DNA of 64,000 nt, taken from the NCBI GenBank assembly GCA_028829895.1, contig CM054181.1, positions 6,062,001 to 6,126,000 on the forward strand, read 5' to 3'. The DNA is from Sinotaia quadrata. Its lineage: Eukaryota > Mollusca > Gastropoda > Architaenioglossa > Viviparidae. The notes below the pieces were generated by a model. The model saw nothing but the letters and a program-made list of their open reading frames with translations, had not been told where the DNA came from and made no database searches. The stretch's first letter is position 1. Each line of letters begins with the position of its first letter. Below, piece by piece: positions 14,076 to 51,274 of the stretch. A program made the position numbers and the translations under genes.

Positions 14076-15169
14076 AGTTCCAGTGCCAAATGAGTACTTA
14101 AAATTGTGTAGGCCATTCTTGTACCAGTAGCATAACTGGAAGTTTAAAAGTGAGGCTGAAAGGGACAAGAGATAACTCTGTATAATTAAGTTCCTGTTTT
14201 TCTTAGTATATATATATAGTAGTATACACCTACTCATCCCAGAATGTTTCTGGCAATAAATATGCACATACTTGTTAACCAGACATGTTTCCAGTATTGA
14301 GTATACAAAATTGTATTAATCTGGAGTGTTTCCAGCAATGAGTATACTCAATTAACTGGAATGTTTCCATCAATGAGTGTATGACATTACTATTGTAAAT
14401 CAAACTCATGCACATATTGACATTAATTGAACTTTGATTTGGATACTGTGACCTGAATGAGTGACGCTTGCCACACAAATAAACAGAATGTTTATTTATA
14501 GACATGATGTAAATGAGATAATTAATTTAAGATTGTGGGAGCAGTGCAATCATATTATCTTAGATAACTTTTAAAAAAAATGACATTGTATAAAAGTTAA
14601 TGATGTGACAAACTTACATTTGTTTGAAATGCATGATTTTATTGATGCAAACACATTTTTTTTCACGTGTTATTAGTATTATTACAGGAATTATATTAAG
14701 GGTATATGGACTCGGATCATTGTTGTCAGCTATGTAGTACTATTTTCTTGTATTGCGCATAGTTTACCAAATGTACTGTTATCCTTGGTAGATTGTTATA
14801 ATTTGTTTACTTCAGTGTTTCAAGATATAGTGTAGTTCTGTATGTATTTGGCATTTGTTCTTCAAATTTACTAGTAGTTTTCTACTCTAACAATTTCATT
14901 GCATTGCTTTATTCATTGTAGAGCATTGTGTCTTCAAGTGCCCCTCAACTTTTGTTTCCATTATACATGTCTGCACATTTTTAATGCTATACATTATCAG
15001 TGTCTATAAAATAAATTTTCATAATTTTAATTCTATTTATCATAAGTTTGTATAAAATAAACCTTCATGACTTTAATTCTATAAGTTATCAGTTTCTGTA
15101 ATATACATCTTCATGATCTTTGGTCCCTCAGTTATCACTCTCCATTACAGATATTTACATTTAATATTC

Positions 15170-15400
15170 AATCAGCAGTTGTGAATAGCTTGAATAGTTA
15201 AACCTTGTCAGCTGTTTTATGCAGACTGCAGTTGTGAATAATGTAATACACAGATTAGCTATCTTGTCTACTATTTTATCCAGTTTGTAGTTGTGAATAA
15301 TGTAATAAACAGATTAGCTATCTTGTCTACTATTTTATCCAGTTTGTAGTTGTGAATAAGGTAATACACACGTTAGCTGTCTTGTGTGCTATTTAAGCAC
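15170..15400. repeat. About 60-bp tandem repeat, 3 copies
   Basis: Units share agttgtgaataatgtaata and attagctatcttgtctacta. Confidence 0.85.
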
Positions 15401-17639
15401 TTGTGAATAATAATGCAAGTCTTGTATGATAAGAACTCAGTTGAAAATAATATACATTCATTGAAACAGTGACTTCATCGATCAAACAAATATACATTGC
15501 AAATCTTAAAGTTGTACTCTGCTTTAGAATTTAATTTTTCAACTTTAATAAATGTTGAGATTTTTTTTTTTCAGAGAAAGAAACAAACAGAAAGTGATCA
15601 GAATCTCCATAGTCTTTCATATTATAAGAATATACAAAAAAATAATTCTTATCTTTATCCTACTCATTTTTTTTTTGGTCACCAAAGTTTTTTGGTGATT
15701 GTATTTACGTCTCATTCTCCAAATGTGCTTGTGGTACTGATATTATATTTAGATTTGTCTTTAATAATAAGGTTGATAGTTTAACTTTTTGAATACATTG
15801 GCTTTTTTTTCTCTCATTTTTGGCGATAGTTACATAAAGGCTCAGTGGATCTCCCACTTGATACTCTTGACAGAAACGATCTACTAAAACTTGATAACAG
15901 ATAGCTTGTTGCCACTTTCTGAGACATGAAACAGAATGTACAGAAATAAATAGTACAAGTGTACAACTGTAAATGATATGCACAGAGCATTAATTCCATA
16001 ATAAAGATATAATACACTCAGAAAGAGGTTGACAGCTATCCATTATACTGTCAGCATTAAGAGGAAGAAGAAAGAAAGAAAACATGCTTGATGGATGAAC
16101 CTTCTCTTGGGAGTTAATAATGAACAATAAAAAATCCAAAGGTAATAAGTCATACTGAATATTAAATAAATATGCATACTTTGTGGATTGCTGAGGGCCT
16201 ATTGACAACAAAATGTATGCAATAAGTCATATAAGTAAATCTACAAAATCTTATTTCTCAGTAAAAAACTGTTGACACTATTCCATAAGTGTAGTCTGTC
16301 AGCAGGACTTACCCGTCACTGATGCCAATGAGTAATTTTTTATGTCTGCATGCAAGCAGGCAGGTCTGATAGACAGATATGTTGCTTTTTAGGTACTACA
16401 CGCTTCATTAAAAAAAAACCCAACCCATTCTATGTTGTTATGTATTCCCACAACACACATGTATATAATGTTTTGTCGTATATTTAGTTCACCTGATCAA
16501 TGTTAAAGATTGTAGACATTGCTTTGACATCCTGGTAGCTATGACTAAGTGTCTGTTTTGTATTGTAGATTTTAATCTGACATTCAGCATCGAGCTAAGA
16601 GGTGCTTGCCATTTATTATTTAAATGATGCTTGGCTATGTATAATGGACTCATAAGTAATAATAAATATACTTTTGGAACTTTTATAATGTTATAACACT
16701 TCCCATGCTGTGCCCCCCCCCCCCCCCCCCCGAAACAAATTGAACAATTTTCATTCAAGCTCACATCACCTTTTGTTTTGGTTATTATACAGCACATTCT
16801 TTTGCAAACCTAAACATGTGATTTTGAATATAATTTAGTATGTATACAGAGATGTTCAGATATGTACAATATACACATGTAAGTAGATTTTGTAAAGCTT
16901 ATTGTCCAGAACATGTCTTGCACTGATCAGTGTTGTGAGTTATTTGTTGAGAGACAAACACGATTGTTGCAGATCACAAACTCTTGTTCTTCTTGAGAAT
17001 GCAAGCCAAACACGGATCAGAATACTTATTTTTTTAACTCTGTATTTCTGTGTATAGTATGGGTTAATAATGGGGAAATGAGTGTATGGAAATAAACTGG
17101 GATATTATTTGTCATTCGTATTTGTTATTTGTGTCTAAGTACAAATCCTGCATGATGGCATATTTAAAAATCCCTACTTGCTGGAATATGTTGAAGGCAT
17201 TTGTCAACTATCTGCTGAAGAATGGACGTGGTCTCTAGAAATTATACTCATTCATAATTTGTTGAATGCAAATGTAGTGTGCATTACAGCTTTACTCAGC
17301 CCAGCAATCTCTTTGTACCATAATGTAAACTATGCGTTAACATAATGTACACTGCAGTTTGTTACTCAATCCTATAGTCGTTTTGAACTCTGGTAACACA
17401 ATGTAAACTGCTCAAATGTAATATACACTACAGCTTATACTTACGAATGTAATCATTTCGAACTCTGTACATAATGTAGACTGTGCTCAAACATAATGTA
17501 TATTGCAGTTTATACTTAAACACATAGGATTGTAATTTACATGTGAACATAATATATGCTGCAGTTTAAATTTGATTATACAGTCTTCATGTTTCTCCTA
17601 GATCAAAGAAACACTTTGCTTGCAACTGAACTTAGTTAT

Positions 17640-18015
17640 TTAACCTAATAAACATACTTTGGGTACTTAATCAACTTTAACTTGAATCTCAAAATTTAAT
17701 CTAATAAACATACATTGGGTATTTAATCATCTCAAACTTGAATCTAATAAACATACATTGGGTACTTAATCATCTCAAACTTGAATCTAATAAACACACA
17801 TTGGGTACTTAATCATCTCAAACTTGAATCTAATAAACATACATTGGGTACTTAATCATCTTGAACTTGAATCTAATAAACATACATTGGATACTTAATC
17901 ATCTTGAACTTGAACTTAATAAACATACATTGGATAATTAATCATCTTGAACTTGAATCTAATAAACATACATTGGATAATTAACCATCTTGAACTTGAA
18001 CTTAATAAACACACA
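17640..18015. repeat. 43-bp minisatellite, about 8 copies
   Basis: Units of cttgaatctaataaacatac plus attgggtacttaatcatct, well conserved across the array. A more decayed array with cataatgtaaactgc motifs precedes it at about 17320-17560. Confidence 0.88.
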
Positions 18016-18739
18016 TTACAAAAACTTAGGGATCTAGCCTCTTTATATTCAAATTGAAACATAGCCTGTATATTCTTTACATACAGTATAGAATATAATT
18101 GATCATATATATACAAAAGCCAGAAGAGATTTGAATTTACTGTATGATTTGGAACTAGTAAACGTAAATGTTAAAATTCCCATAAAAAAATTCAAACACT
18201 GACAGTTACAAACAAAAAATGACCTACTTATTTACAATATATTCTTTTCTACTTCTCACTCCATATAGAAAAAAAACAACAAAACTTAAACACCAACCCC
18301 CACCCCACCCCCAAGAACAAAATGAAAAATCAAACACAATAAAATAATCTTAAATGCACAAGAATTGTTACTAACCAACAAATATATAATAATAAACACA
18401 AAGAAATAAGAAAACCAATTAAAAGCAAACACAGAAAGCACTGCACTGTAAATTTCCAATTTGGCACAAAACTTCACAAACTAAACAATACTTAATTTAC
18501 ACATAAATTAATATGTATCAGAGAGTGCTACTATAATCAACCGTGAACCCTATAAAATTAAAAAGTATAACAATTTCTATTTTCTGTGGCTAATCAAATA
18601 CTTTATTTTTCTTGAAATATATGTATACTCCTGTATTACATGTGAACAAATTCAAACAGAATTTAGACAAATAAAATTAATTTGTTAATATCTGGGCTGA
18701 TTATCATACCCACTGGAATGGTTTATTTACATTTACAGC

Positions 18740-19225
18740 ATACTCACAGGAAAGTTTTACCTAGGCATGTTCACAAGGTAAATTTTACCTACCATATCAT
18801 ATTCACAGGAAAGTTTTACCTAGGACCCATAGCATGTTCACAAGGTAAATTTTACCTACCAATGTACCATATCATATTCACAGGAAAGTTTTACCTAGGA
18901 CCCATAGTATGTTCACAAGGTGAATTTTACCTAAGGCCCATAGAATATTCACAGGAAAGTTTTACCTAGGACCCATAGTATGTTCACAAGGTGAATTTTA
19001 CCTAAGGCCCATAGAATATTCACAGGAAAGTTTTATATAAATCCATAACATTTTTGCAGGAATGTTTTATTAGGACCACACTAGGTGCATAAGCATATTC
19101 ACATGTACATTTTAACCTAGGATACAGGCAGTTTATCAAGGGCGCAGCATGTTCAGAGGTACATTTTTATGGCATGTTCACAGGCACATTCTGTCCAGGG
19201 CCCATATCATGTTTAAATGTAAGTT
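18740..19225. repeat. Minisatellite adjoining the stop codon of the reductase
   Basis: Roughly 30- and 60-bp units with cacaggaaagttttacctag and catagcatgttcacaaggt. The closest copies are in line with the last codons of the reductase: the end of exon 9 (minus strand CATGCTATGTGCCCTAGATAA) resembles the unit CATGCTATGGGTCCTAGGTAA. A possible polyadenylation signal for the reductase, AATAAA on the minus strand, sits at 19071-19066, about 155 nt past the stop. Confidence 0.8.
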
Positions 19226-28861
<9,636 letters not shown>

Positions 28862-28954
28862 TTCTTTTTAGATAAGAGAAGTAGGTTGTATGTAATAAAG
28901 AGAAACAATCCGCACTAACGCTGTTGAATAGATATGGCGGGATTAGATCCCTTG

Positions 28955-29711
28955 AACAATTCTATTACAGTAATTCATTTCAACGAAATGTTCTATATTT
29001 AATAAAATACTTCTTTATTATTGCTTGTAAGGTTTGAAAGTGACGTAATAAAATACTTCTTTATTGTTACTTGTAAGGTTTTAAAGTGACGTAATAAAAT
29101 ACTTCTTTATTGTTACTTGTAAGGTTTTAAAGTGACGTAATAAAATACTTCTTTATTGTTACTTGTAAGGTTTTAAAGTGACGTAATAAAATACTTCTTT
29201 ATTATTACTAGTAAGGTAAATACTTCTTTATTATTGCTTGTAAGGTTTTAAAGTGACATTATAAAATACTTCTTTATTATTATTTGTAAGATTCTAAAGG
29301 GATGTCGAATGTTTACTGTGGCGGCGGTAGTATGCAAAACTTACAACATATTCATTACTGATTGCTTTGGTGTGTTTTTATTGTTATTTCTTTATTGTTA
29401 CTTGTAAGGTTTTAAAGTGACGTAATAAAATACTTCTTTATTGTTACTTGTAAGGTTTTAAAGTGACGTAATAAAATACTTCTTTATTGTTACTTGTAAG
29501 GTTTTAAAGTGACGTAATAAAATACTTCTTTATTATTACTAGTAAGGTAAATACTTCTTTATTATTGCTTGTAAGGTTTTAAAGTGACATTATAAAATAC
29601 TTCTTTATTATTATTTGTAAGATTCTAAAGGGATGTCGAATGTTTACTGTGGCGGCGGTAGTATGCAAAACTTACAACATATTCATTACTGATTGCTTTG
29701 GTGTGTTTTTA
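28955..29711. repeat. 46-bp minisatellite inside a 331-bp tandem duplication
   Basis: Units of taataaaatacttctttatt plus gttacttgtaaggttttaaa. A longer block that ends with a unique tail (ggatgtcgaatgtttactgt at 29300, again at 29631) is itself duplicated with a 331-bp period. Seven units carry TGACGTAA. Confidence 0.92.
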
Positions 29712-30178
29712 AAGGAACTTCGTATTGTTAAGAAGAGAAGACATTATCCCCATTTTCCCAGTGCACTTTAAGAAAATAATTTCATTGTCAAAATGTTTCA
29801 CAGGAAAAAAATATTCATTCAAGAACTTTGGTAAACACGTACCGCCAAATGTTGTATGTACATTCAAATCACCATGGTAACCAGTCACAATTCTGCACTG
29901 CAAGTCCGCCAACAAAATATATTTCGGTTTCGTCACTTGACGCCGGAATCGTGATTGTCTGCAGAGGTTTCCGGCGTCACGAAAGTGATTTTGTTTATTT
30001 GATAGTTTAATGGGTAGAGGGACGTGACGATTTCAGTTGATTCAAGTTGTTACTTCCCTTTAATGTACACAATCTCCGGTCATGGATGCCATGCGTCTGA
30101 CAAGGGATGCATTGATTCTTTGTCGGCCTCGCGCATTGCTCGATTGCTGTCTGCTCATTTTCACTTTTTCCATGAAGC

Positions 30179-30186
30179 TATAAAAG
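30179..30186 (+). promoter_or_regulatory. TATA box candidate for the PAN/EGF gene
   Basis: TATAAAAG, about 600 bp upstream of the start codon. If used, the 5' leader would contain the 30-bp minisatellite or an intron. Confidence 0.35.
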
Positions 30187-30284
30187 AAAGCAAGTCAAAT
30201 TAGGAATTTCATTATAGTTGATTCGTGTCTGCCGATTTCTCTGGGTTTAGCAAAATTGTCGGAAACTCAAAGCAATCATCATCA

Positions 30285-30570
30285 ATTTATACTCGATAGT
30301 CAACTCCAATATCCACTTGTAATCGACAGCAAACTCCGACATCCATTTGTAATCGACAGCAAACTCCGACATCCATTTGTAATCGACAACAAACTCCGAC
30401 ATCCATTTGTAATCGACAACAAACTCCGACATCCATTTGTAATCGACAACAAACTCCGACATCCATTTGTAATCGACAGCAAACTCCAACAGCTATTTGT
30501 ACTTGATAACAAACTCCGACAATGTTTTGTATTTGACAGCATTCTCCAACAGCCATCTGTACGGTACAAC
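30285..30570. repeat. 30-bp minisatellite, about 9 copies
   Basis: The unit is aatcgacagcaaactccgac plus atccatttgt, with alternating cagc and caac variants. The period is a multiple of three, so several frames stay open on both strands; these are not genes. Confidence 0.93.
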
Positions 30571-30785
30571 CATTCATGATATAAATGACACATAAGGACC
30601 CCACCCCCAAATGAATCTGTACAACGATCGCACTAATATGACAGATTTAACTCTTTCTCCGAGACTGAATGAAGAACAGATACTAAAGGAAAACTGTAGA
30701 CAATAAAGAACTATAACACTAACAGAAAACCGTAAGACACCAATTGGCACTACACAATGACCCTCGCCTGAAGGTCGCAAGCAGA

Positions 30786-36204
<5,419 letters not shown>

Positions 36205-36222
<18 letters not shown>

Positions 36223-36450
36223 TATATCATACAGCCACACGCCTTGATGTATCATACAGCCACACGGCTTAATGTATCATACAACCACACGCCCTGATGT
36301 GTCATACAGTACACGCCTTGATGTGCCATATAGTACACGCCTTGATGTGTCTTACAGTTTACGCTTAGATGTGCCATGCAACAACAAGCCATGATGTGCC
36401 AGACAGTGTTATAGTCATATAGTAACGTTCATTGATGTACCATACAGCAA
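36205..36450. repeat. Tandem repeat spanning the stop codon of the PAN/EGF gene
   Basis: Units of about 25-35 bp around acgccttgatgtatcatacag. The first copy is the end of the CDS itself, acgtgtgcttgatatatcat acag, so the array appears to start at the stop codon. Confidence 0.8.
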
Positions 36451-36631
36451 GCCGTATCGTCTATACACGAATTTATTGCTTCTAGACTAGTAACAAATAA
36501 CACAAAAAGCAATCCGACGGGTACTTAAAGACTTGTTTATCACACAACGATCAGGCAGTATGCAGACAGGTACTAGCCACATTTATACAAGATCGGCCAA
36601 GAGGCGTACAGAGACTATCCGCATTTCACAA

Positions 36632-36705
36632 AAGAACTTTTAACCGCATTTCACAAAAGAACTTTTAACCGCATTTCACAAAAGAACTTTTAACCGCATT
36701 TCACT
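36632..36705. repeat. 25-bp tandem repeat, 3 copies
   Basis: Exact copies of ccgcatttcacaaaagaact tttaa. Confidence 0.93.
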
Positions 36706-36984
36706 CATAGTCTAGTCAAGAAATACACGCAGGTACAAATTGGAATAGCTATGATCGACCTTGGAATTGATGTGAGCGACGTACTCCAAGGTTGGTGACG
36801 TATTACACAAGGAATTATTCTTGAATCATACACCTACTGGCTAGAAAGCTGCATAAATCAAGGACTAGCTACAACTCACTCAAAGACTAACCACGATACA
36901 CCCAAGGACTAGACGCAAAGCGCCATACGGCCTGAACAAAAAATTCAGACAGACTAGAAGGAACTAGTGTCGATCCACACAAGG

Positions 36985-37345
36985 ACTATCTGAGAAACAC
37001 TCAGTGTATAGTCTAGAAACGGCGACTAGCCGAGAAAAATCAGGACTAGTCGAGAAACAGCAACTAGCTGAGAACACATCCACTAGCCGAGAAAGACCAG
37101 GACTAGCCAAGAAACAATGACTAGCCGAGAATCGAGAAAGACCAGGACTAGCCAAGAAACAGCGACTAGCTGAGAGCACAGCCACTAGTCAAGAAACACA
37201 GCGACTAACTGAGAACACACCATGACTAGCCGAGAAACACATAATGATTAGCCAAGAAAGGCCAGGACTATTCGAAAAACACAGCGACTAGCTGAGAACA
37301 CACGGCCACTAGCTGAGAAACACACATCGACTAGCCGAGAAAGAC
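36985..37345. repeat. Decayed minisatellite with gactagccgagaaac core
   Basis: At least 14 scattered copies of a roughly 20-25-bp unit, purine-rich on the plus strand, with variable spacing. Confidence 0.75.
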
Positions 37346-37658
37346 AGGCAAAACAAAGTGTCAGCTGTAAATACTCAGAAATAGGACCATTTTGTGAAGG
37401 CCAAGGAAAGGATAGTCACAAATATATTCAGCAGAATTAAAGAAAATTAAATGAAATTGTAAATTTATTAATACAATAATAGCCAGTCTTGTGGCGTGGG
37501 GAATTGTGCCATAATGAGTAGAGAGAGAAGTCTGAATTAAGGAACTAGGCACTGTAATGGGGTGTGGTTAATTAATATGCTAACTGTATCAGACGACTCA
37601 GAGAACCGTCTTTGTCTACATCATGTTCACGAGAGAGACAGACTCTGTTCAGTTAGAG

Positions 37659-38455
37659 CAGGGGTCTCCAAACTACGGCCCGCGAGGCCCTCTCATGCGG
37701 CCCATGGAGACCTTTTTGTTTATTGAAAAAAATTATGGAAATTTACATGTATCCTGCCAAGATCAGCCGCCGCTAAATTTTTCTATCTCTAATCTCTGAG
37801 AGTTGAGAGAGAACAAACAACTCTGACCCAGATTCGGAATAAAGGAGCGTTATTGATTTGGGTCACTGATTATTACATAAGTCGGACATATTCTTAGTAT
37901 CCAGTCCACCCAGTCTATAGTATATGAGCAGTCAACCGTGACTATTAGACAAATCCATTGAGTTGCAAGCAAATGACCTCCTTAGGAACAAGTTCAAAGA
38001 AGGACTGGTGGGTTTTTACCAGTTTTTGCCCAAGGAAAACTTTCCTAATGTCAAAACCTTTGCATCAAGGTACCTTTCAATCTTTGGAACACCATACCTG
38101 TGTGAACAAAAAATTTCAAGAATGAAAATACATGAAGAACAATTTGAGAACAAACTTGTCCGATGATAATCTCAGGTCACTGTTGATGTTAGGGACATCA
38201 AATCTAAAGCCATAAATGTCTGCTATATTGGTATCCAGGAAATATTTTCACCATTCCCACTAATACAGGTGTTCACGTGTAGTGTATCAATGTGTTATTA
38301 AATAATAACTGAATAAAATAATATTAAATAAATAATTAAAAACAATATCCATGTTTTGATTCTTTTTTATTTGGACCTCGAGTGTGTAGTCGGCTCCCCG
38401 AACTGCTGTTTGATAGTTAATGCAGCCCTCGGGCTGAAAAGTTTGGAGACCCCTG
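37659..38455 (+). mobile_element. Non-autonomous hAT-family DNA transposon
   Basis: A 797-bp element with perfect 16-bp terminal inverted repeats, CAGGGGTCTCCAAACT at the left end and its complement at the right. It is flanked by an 8-bp target duplication with one mismatch (agttagag / atttagag), the size expected for hAT. Sub-terminal cggcccgcgaggcc and gcagccctcgggctg resemble the ends of Charlie-type hAT elements. The interior keeps only the C-terminal part of the transposase, so the copy cannot move by itself. Confidence 0.9.
37942..38215 (+). pseudogene. Broken hAT transposase C-terminal fragment
   Basis: The frame gives IELQANDLLRNKFKEGL, LPKENFPNVKTFASRYLSIF, then YLCEQKISRMK, the dimerisation region of hAT transposases of the kind captured in vertebrate GTF2IRD2 (the family assignment is from memory). 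A one-base frameshift near 38155 moves the reading frame to LSDDNLRSLLMLGTSNLKP, ending TAA at 38213-38215. The DNA-binding and catalytic parts are missing, and an in-frame TGA precedes the fragment. Confidence 0.85.
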
Positions 38456-38643
38456 ATTTAGAGTATGAATAATTTTGTTTACGTGTTTATGTGTACTTAC
38501 GAATCTTGTGCCACTTACCATTCGTTCATTGAGAAGACGGTATAAGCTGTGTATATAATATGTATAATGTAATATGCTATGATGGAACACGTCATGAAGT
38601 AATATGTATAATGTAATATGTTATGGTATGTAATATATATATA

Positions 38644-38651
<8 letters not shown>

Positions 38652-38689
<38 letters not shown>

Positions 38690-38712
38690 GTGTGGGTGTG
38701 TGCGTGTGTGTG
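38652..38712. repeat. (GT)n microsatellite
   Basis: About 25 GT units with small interruptions. Confidence 0.95.
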
Positions 38713-38939
38713 CACGCGATGTAATATGTATGATGTAAAATGCGATATTTATTATGATGTAATATGACGTAATTTTGTATTATGTATTAAGTTTGTTGAA
38801 TTAGTTATATATCGGGTGCTGTTCTTATTTATGTGGCGTTAGATTAAAGAAAAGACTAGATTAATAATTTCATTATTTTTTAAATAACAGGTTTAGAATT
38901 AGATGTAAACGAAGCACTGAACATTTTACCACTCCATAC

Positions 38940-39297
38940 GTTTTTACCACAATATAAGTTATCATTACTTGACAACATTTTACCACTCCACACTATTTTT
39001 ATCACATGTTATTATCACTCTACAACATTTTACTACTCCACACTATTTTTATCACAATACAAGTTATTATCACTCTACAACATTTTACTACTCCACACTA
39101 TTTTTATCACAATACAAGTTATTATCACTCTACAACATTTTACTACTCCACACTATTTTTATCACAATACAAGTTATTATCACTCTACAACATTTTACTA
39201 CTCCATACTATTTTTATCACAATACAAGTTATTATCACTCTACAACATTTTACTACTCCACACTATTTTTATCACAATACAAGTTATTACCACTCTA
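38940..39297. repeat. 55-bp minisatellite, 6 copies
   Basis: Units of cactctacaacattttacta plus ctccacactatttttatcac and aatacaagttattat. The array ends about 10 bp past the stop codon of the death-domain gene. The open frames here are artefacts. Confidence 0.93.
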
Positions 39298-39307
39298 CAC
39301 ATCTTTG

Positions 39308-48660
<9,353 letters not shown>

Positions 48661-48762
48661 GTTGTCAATTCAGAAACTTGTATTCCTTTGGCTCGATTCC
48701 TTTCAGACGCCAAATCTCTCTCTTGAATATCGACACGGTGTAATGGCGCCAACTGTCAGAAC

Positions 48763-48772
48763 GGAATTTCCC
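48763..48772 (-). promoter_or_regulatory. Kappa-B-type (Rel) binding motif upstream of the Ubl/death-domain gene
   Basis: GGGAAATTCC on the gene's strand fits the consensus GGGRNWYYCC at all ten positions and lies about 103 bp before the start codon. It is consistent with Rel/NF-kappa-B control of an immune-signalling gene, but a 10-bp match can occur by chance. Confidence 0.45.
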
Positions 48773-49489
48773 GATAATGTATACATCTCTCCCCCTTCCC
48801 CGATCCTTGCTGTCCTAAATCTTATCGTTATTTAACTTGTATATGACTAAATCATGATGTATAAAAATAAATAAACACACCAATACTAGACGTTTACCAT
48901 ATCGTCTTGCACTAACATATAAGTCTCTATGTGCTATCATTGCTTACAGCTGACATAGAACATAATTATAGTGCTATCAGTGTCGGTATAAAATATAGAT
49001 ATATTCTTTTCCCAGTCAACAATCCAGACACCCCAGCTGATAACACGCGAAAATAGCTTCTGTGCATTATTTGTGTTGCTAGCAAATGTACACTGTGTCA
49101 CGTGCTCGGTGTTATGACGTTTCCCTCAGCAGAATATCATCTCATTTGCTGACGATGGCTTATGGAGATCACATGACACTGACCACGAAACTGTTAATAC
49201 AAGTGATGCGTGGTGGAGTTGATAAGGGAAAGTATCCTGTAAACTAAATAAACTGTAGGCTACCTGTTTCATATTGTGCAAAACTCATTGTAAAATATAG
49301 TATAGTTTGTAGGTAACACTCGAAAACATCAGTTCATAAACAAATAACTGAACAAATTGATTTAGAATTCAAAGAACGGGGCGTCATTATCTGTAGCGAT
49401 GACGGTACCGTCAAATGAGCTTGTGTTTCAAGTGAATATGCGTGTGTGCCAGTGATTTTATGAGGACCTCTTGTTTATATGCATTTTCG

Positions 49490-49672
49490 TGTGTAGTATG
49501 TTTGTGTGTAGTATTTTCGTGTGTAGTATGTTTTGTGTAGTATTTTTGTGTGTAGTATTTTCGTGTGTAGTATGTTTGTGTGTAGTATTTTTGTGTGTAG
49601 TATTTTCGTGTATGGTATTTTTGTGTGTAGTATGATTGTGTGTAGTATGTTTGTGTGTAGTATGTTTGGTTC
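49490..49672. repeat. 12-13-bp minisatellite
   Basis: About 14 copies of tgtgtgtagtatt with ttcg, ttg or tttg variants. Confidence 0.9.
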
Positions 49673-49892
49673 TTGTTCTCTAGTGTTCGATAACACAGAT
49701 CCCTTCTACTCCCTGCAACAATTCTTTCACATCTCAGAATAGAGCATGCATCCCCCCAAAAAAACAATAGGCATAGTGAAACAAGATAGAAGTGAATTAT
49801 TACGTACAAAGAATTGAATAAGTTATTATTTTATTGCGAGCTTTGAAAGAAGATAATTTACCGTTATATGGCATAGTTGTAGTCTGCAACTG

Positions 49893-50162
49893 AGCTTGAA
49901 CCTTGTAATTTACAATACAAACAATTATAGCATTGTGTAATTTACAATACAAACAATTATAGCATTGTGTAATTTACAATACAAATAATTATAGCATTGT
50001 GTAATTTACAATACAAACAATTATAGCATTGTGTAATTTACAATACAAACAATTATAGCATTGTGTAATTTACAATACAAACAATTATAGCATTGTGTAA
50101 TTTACAATACAAACAATTATAGCATTGTGTAATTTACAATACAAATAAATATAGCAGCGTGT
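49893..50162. repeat. 32-bp minisatellite, 8 copies
   Basis: Nearly identical units of cattgtgtaatttacaatac plus aaacaattatag. Confidence 0.95.
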
Positions 50163-51274
50163 AATTCGAAGCTTCTTTATTCTTTCGTCTGTACGTCTGA
50201 AATATTGCAATTTTGCAATTGTTTGTGGTCTCAGTCAAATGATATTAAACCTGTTTAGACAGACATTTATCAAAGCTTCCCCCCAAAAAAAAATATTAAA
50301 AAAATGTCAGTAACATTTTGACATGGACACACCTAATTACTTCAATGTGCACATGTTTGTATGGTAAATAAAGCAGTGCGTGCGTCACAACTCTGGCTTT
50401 TGCTGGCCTTGCGAAACAAAGGGGAGGAATACTGACTGGCACAGAGTGATTTATCATGACTGCTTGCTTTCCCTTACCCTACTTCGCTGCACTTAAAAGC
50501 TTGGCGCAGTGCTTATTTCCGTCAATCAGCTATATTGCTGTTATTTAGAATTATAATTATTTATTTAAATATGTTACTGGTTCTCAAATTATAGGAGACA
50601 TTCTTTATAATGACCCAGCTTAAAACTCCTTTCGCATGAGGTGAAATTACATAAAACTTGAACTAACGTAATCTCTGCACAGACATGTCATTAGAAGCAG
50701 TAATAAGAATAGCAGTAAACTGCCAACATAATAAAGGTTATTGACCTTAACACATCATAAGACGAATTTCTTACATGAACTGTTCCAAGAAAGCCATTAA
50801 TCTACAAAACCCCATATTCTTCTAATCTGTTACTTTTTCAATTTATGTTTTTTATCAAATCAATACATTGAATTACATTTTTATATAATTTTATTTATAA
50901 AAAATGTTTGAAGAAAAAATGGTTTAAAATAAAAGCAAATTTTATTCCAAAAATAACAATACACAAATGTGGGTTGAATGTTGACTGGCTGAGAGGGTGG
51001 ACGTATTCAAAGGCTGCTGGTGCCATCCAACCGGTTAGATTTCTGCATTCTAAAACCAAATATTCTGTTTATCTCACTGTTAATGTCTTTATTTATGATC
51101 TTTTTTTTTTTTTTTTACATTCTAATTATGCATATCGTGTTTATCACACGGTTAACATGAATTTATTTACGATTTTTTTACATTCTAAATATACATATCG
51201 GTGTTTATCACACGATTAAAATGACTTTATTTACGATATTTTGTTTTACAGCAATGCAATATGTCTTGGATTCA

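Larger units (their letters stand above)
4613..19225. other. Intergenic region of tandem repeats between convergent genes
   Basis: It contains the 3' UTR of the first gene on the left and that of the reductase on the right. Between them I see at least ten minisatellite or microsatellite arrays (listed separately) in AT-rich sequence. No exon with matched splice sites, conserved protein motif or RNA gene was recognised. All open frames here are short, and several simply read through repeats. Confidence 0.6.
28862..30785. other. Divergent intergenic region
   Basis: The reductase (minus) and the secreted PAN/EGF protein (plus) point away from each other across 1.9 kb, so this region should hold both promoters. 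Much of it is two tandem arrays (28955-29711 and 30285-30570). A TATAAAAG box on the plus strand at 30179-30186 is a candidate for the right-hand gene. Confidence 0.6.
36223..39307. other. Convergent intergenic region
   Basis: Between the stop codons of the PAN/EGF gene and the death-domain gene. It holds the stop-codon repeat, a 25-bp triplication at about 36632-36705, a decayed actagccgagaaacac array, a hAT element, a (GT)n tract and a 55-bp minisatellite. No other gene was recognised. Confidence 0.6.

Noticed and set aside
13789..14130. Ser/Thr-Gly-Arg repeat frames on both strands
   Set aside because: Products of a 54-bp tandem repeat. No supporting exon structure.
30247..30610. Overlapping 80-107-residue repeat proteins on both strands
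   Set aside because: They come from a 30-bp minisatellite whose length is a multiple of three, which keeps many frames open. There is no start context, splice support or non-repeat domain.
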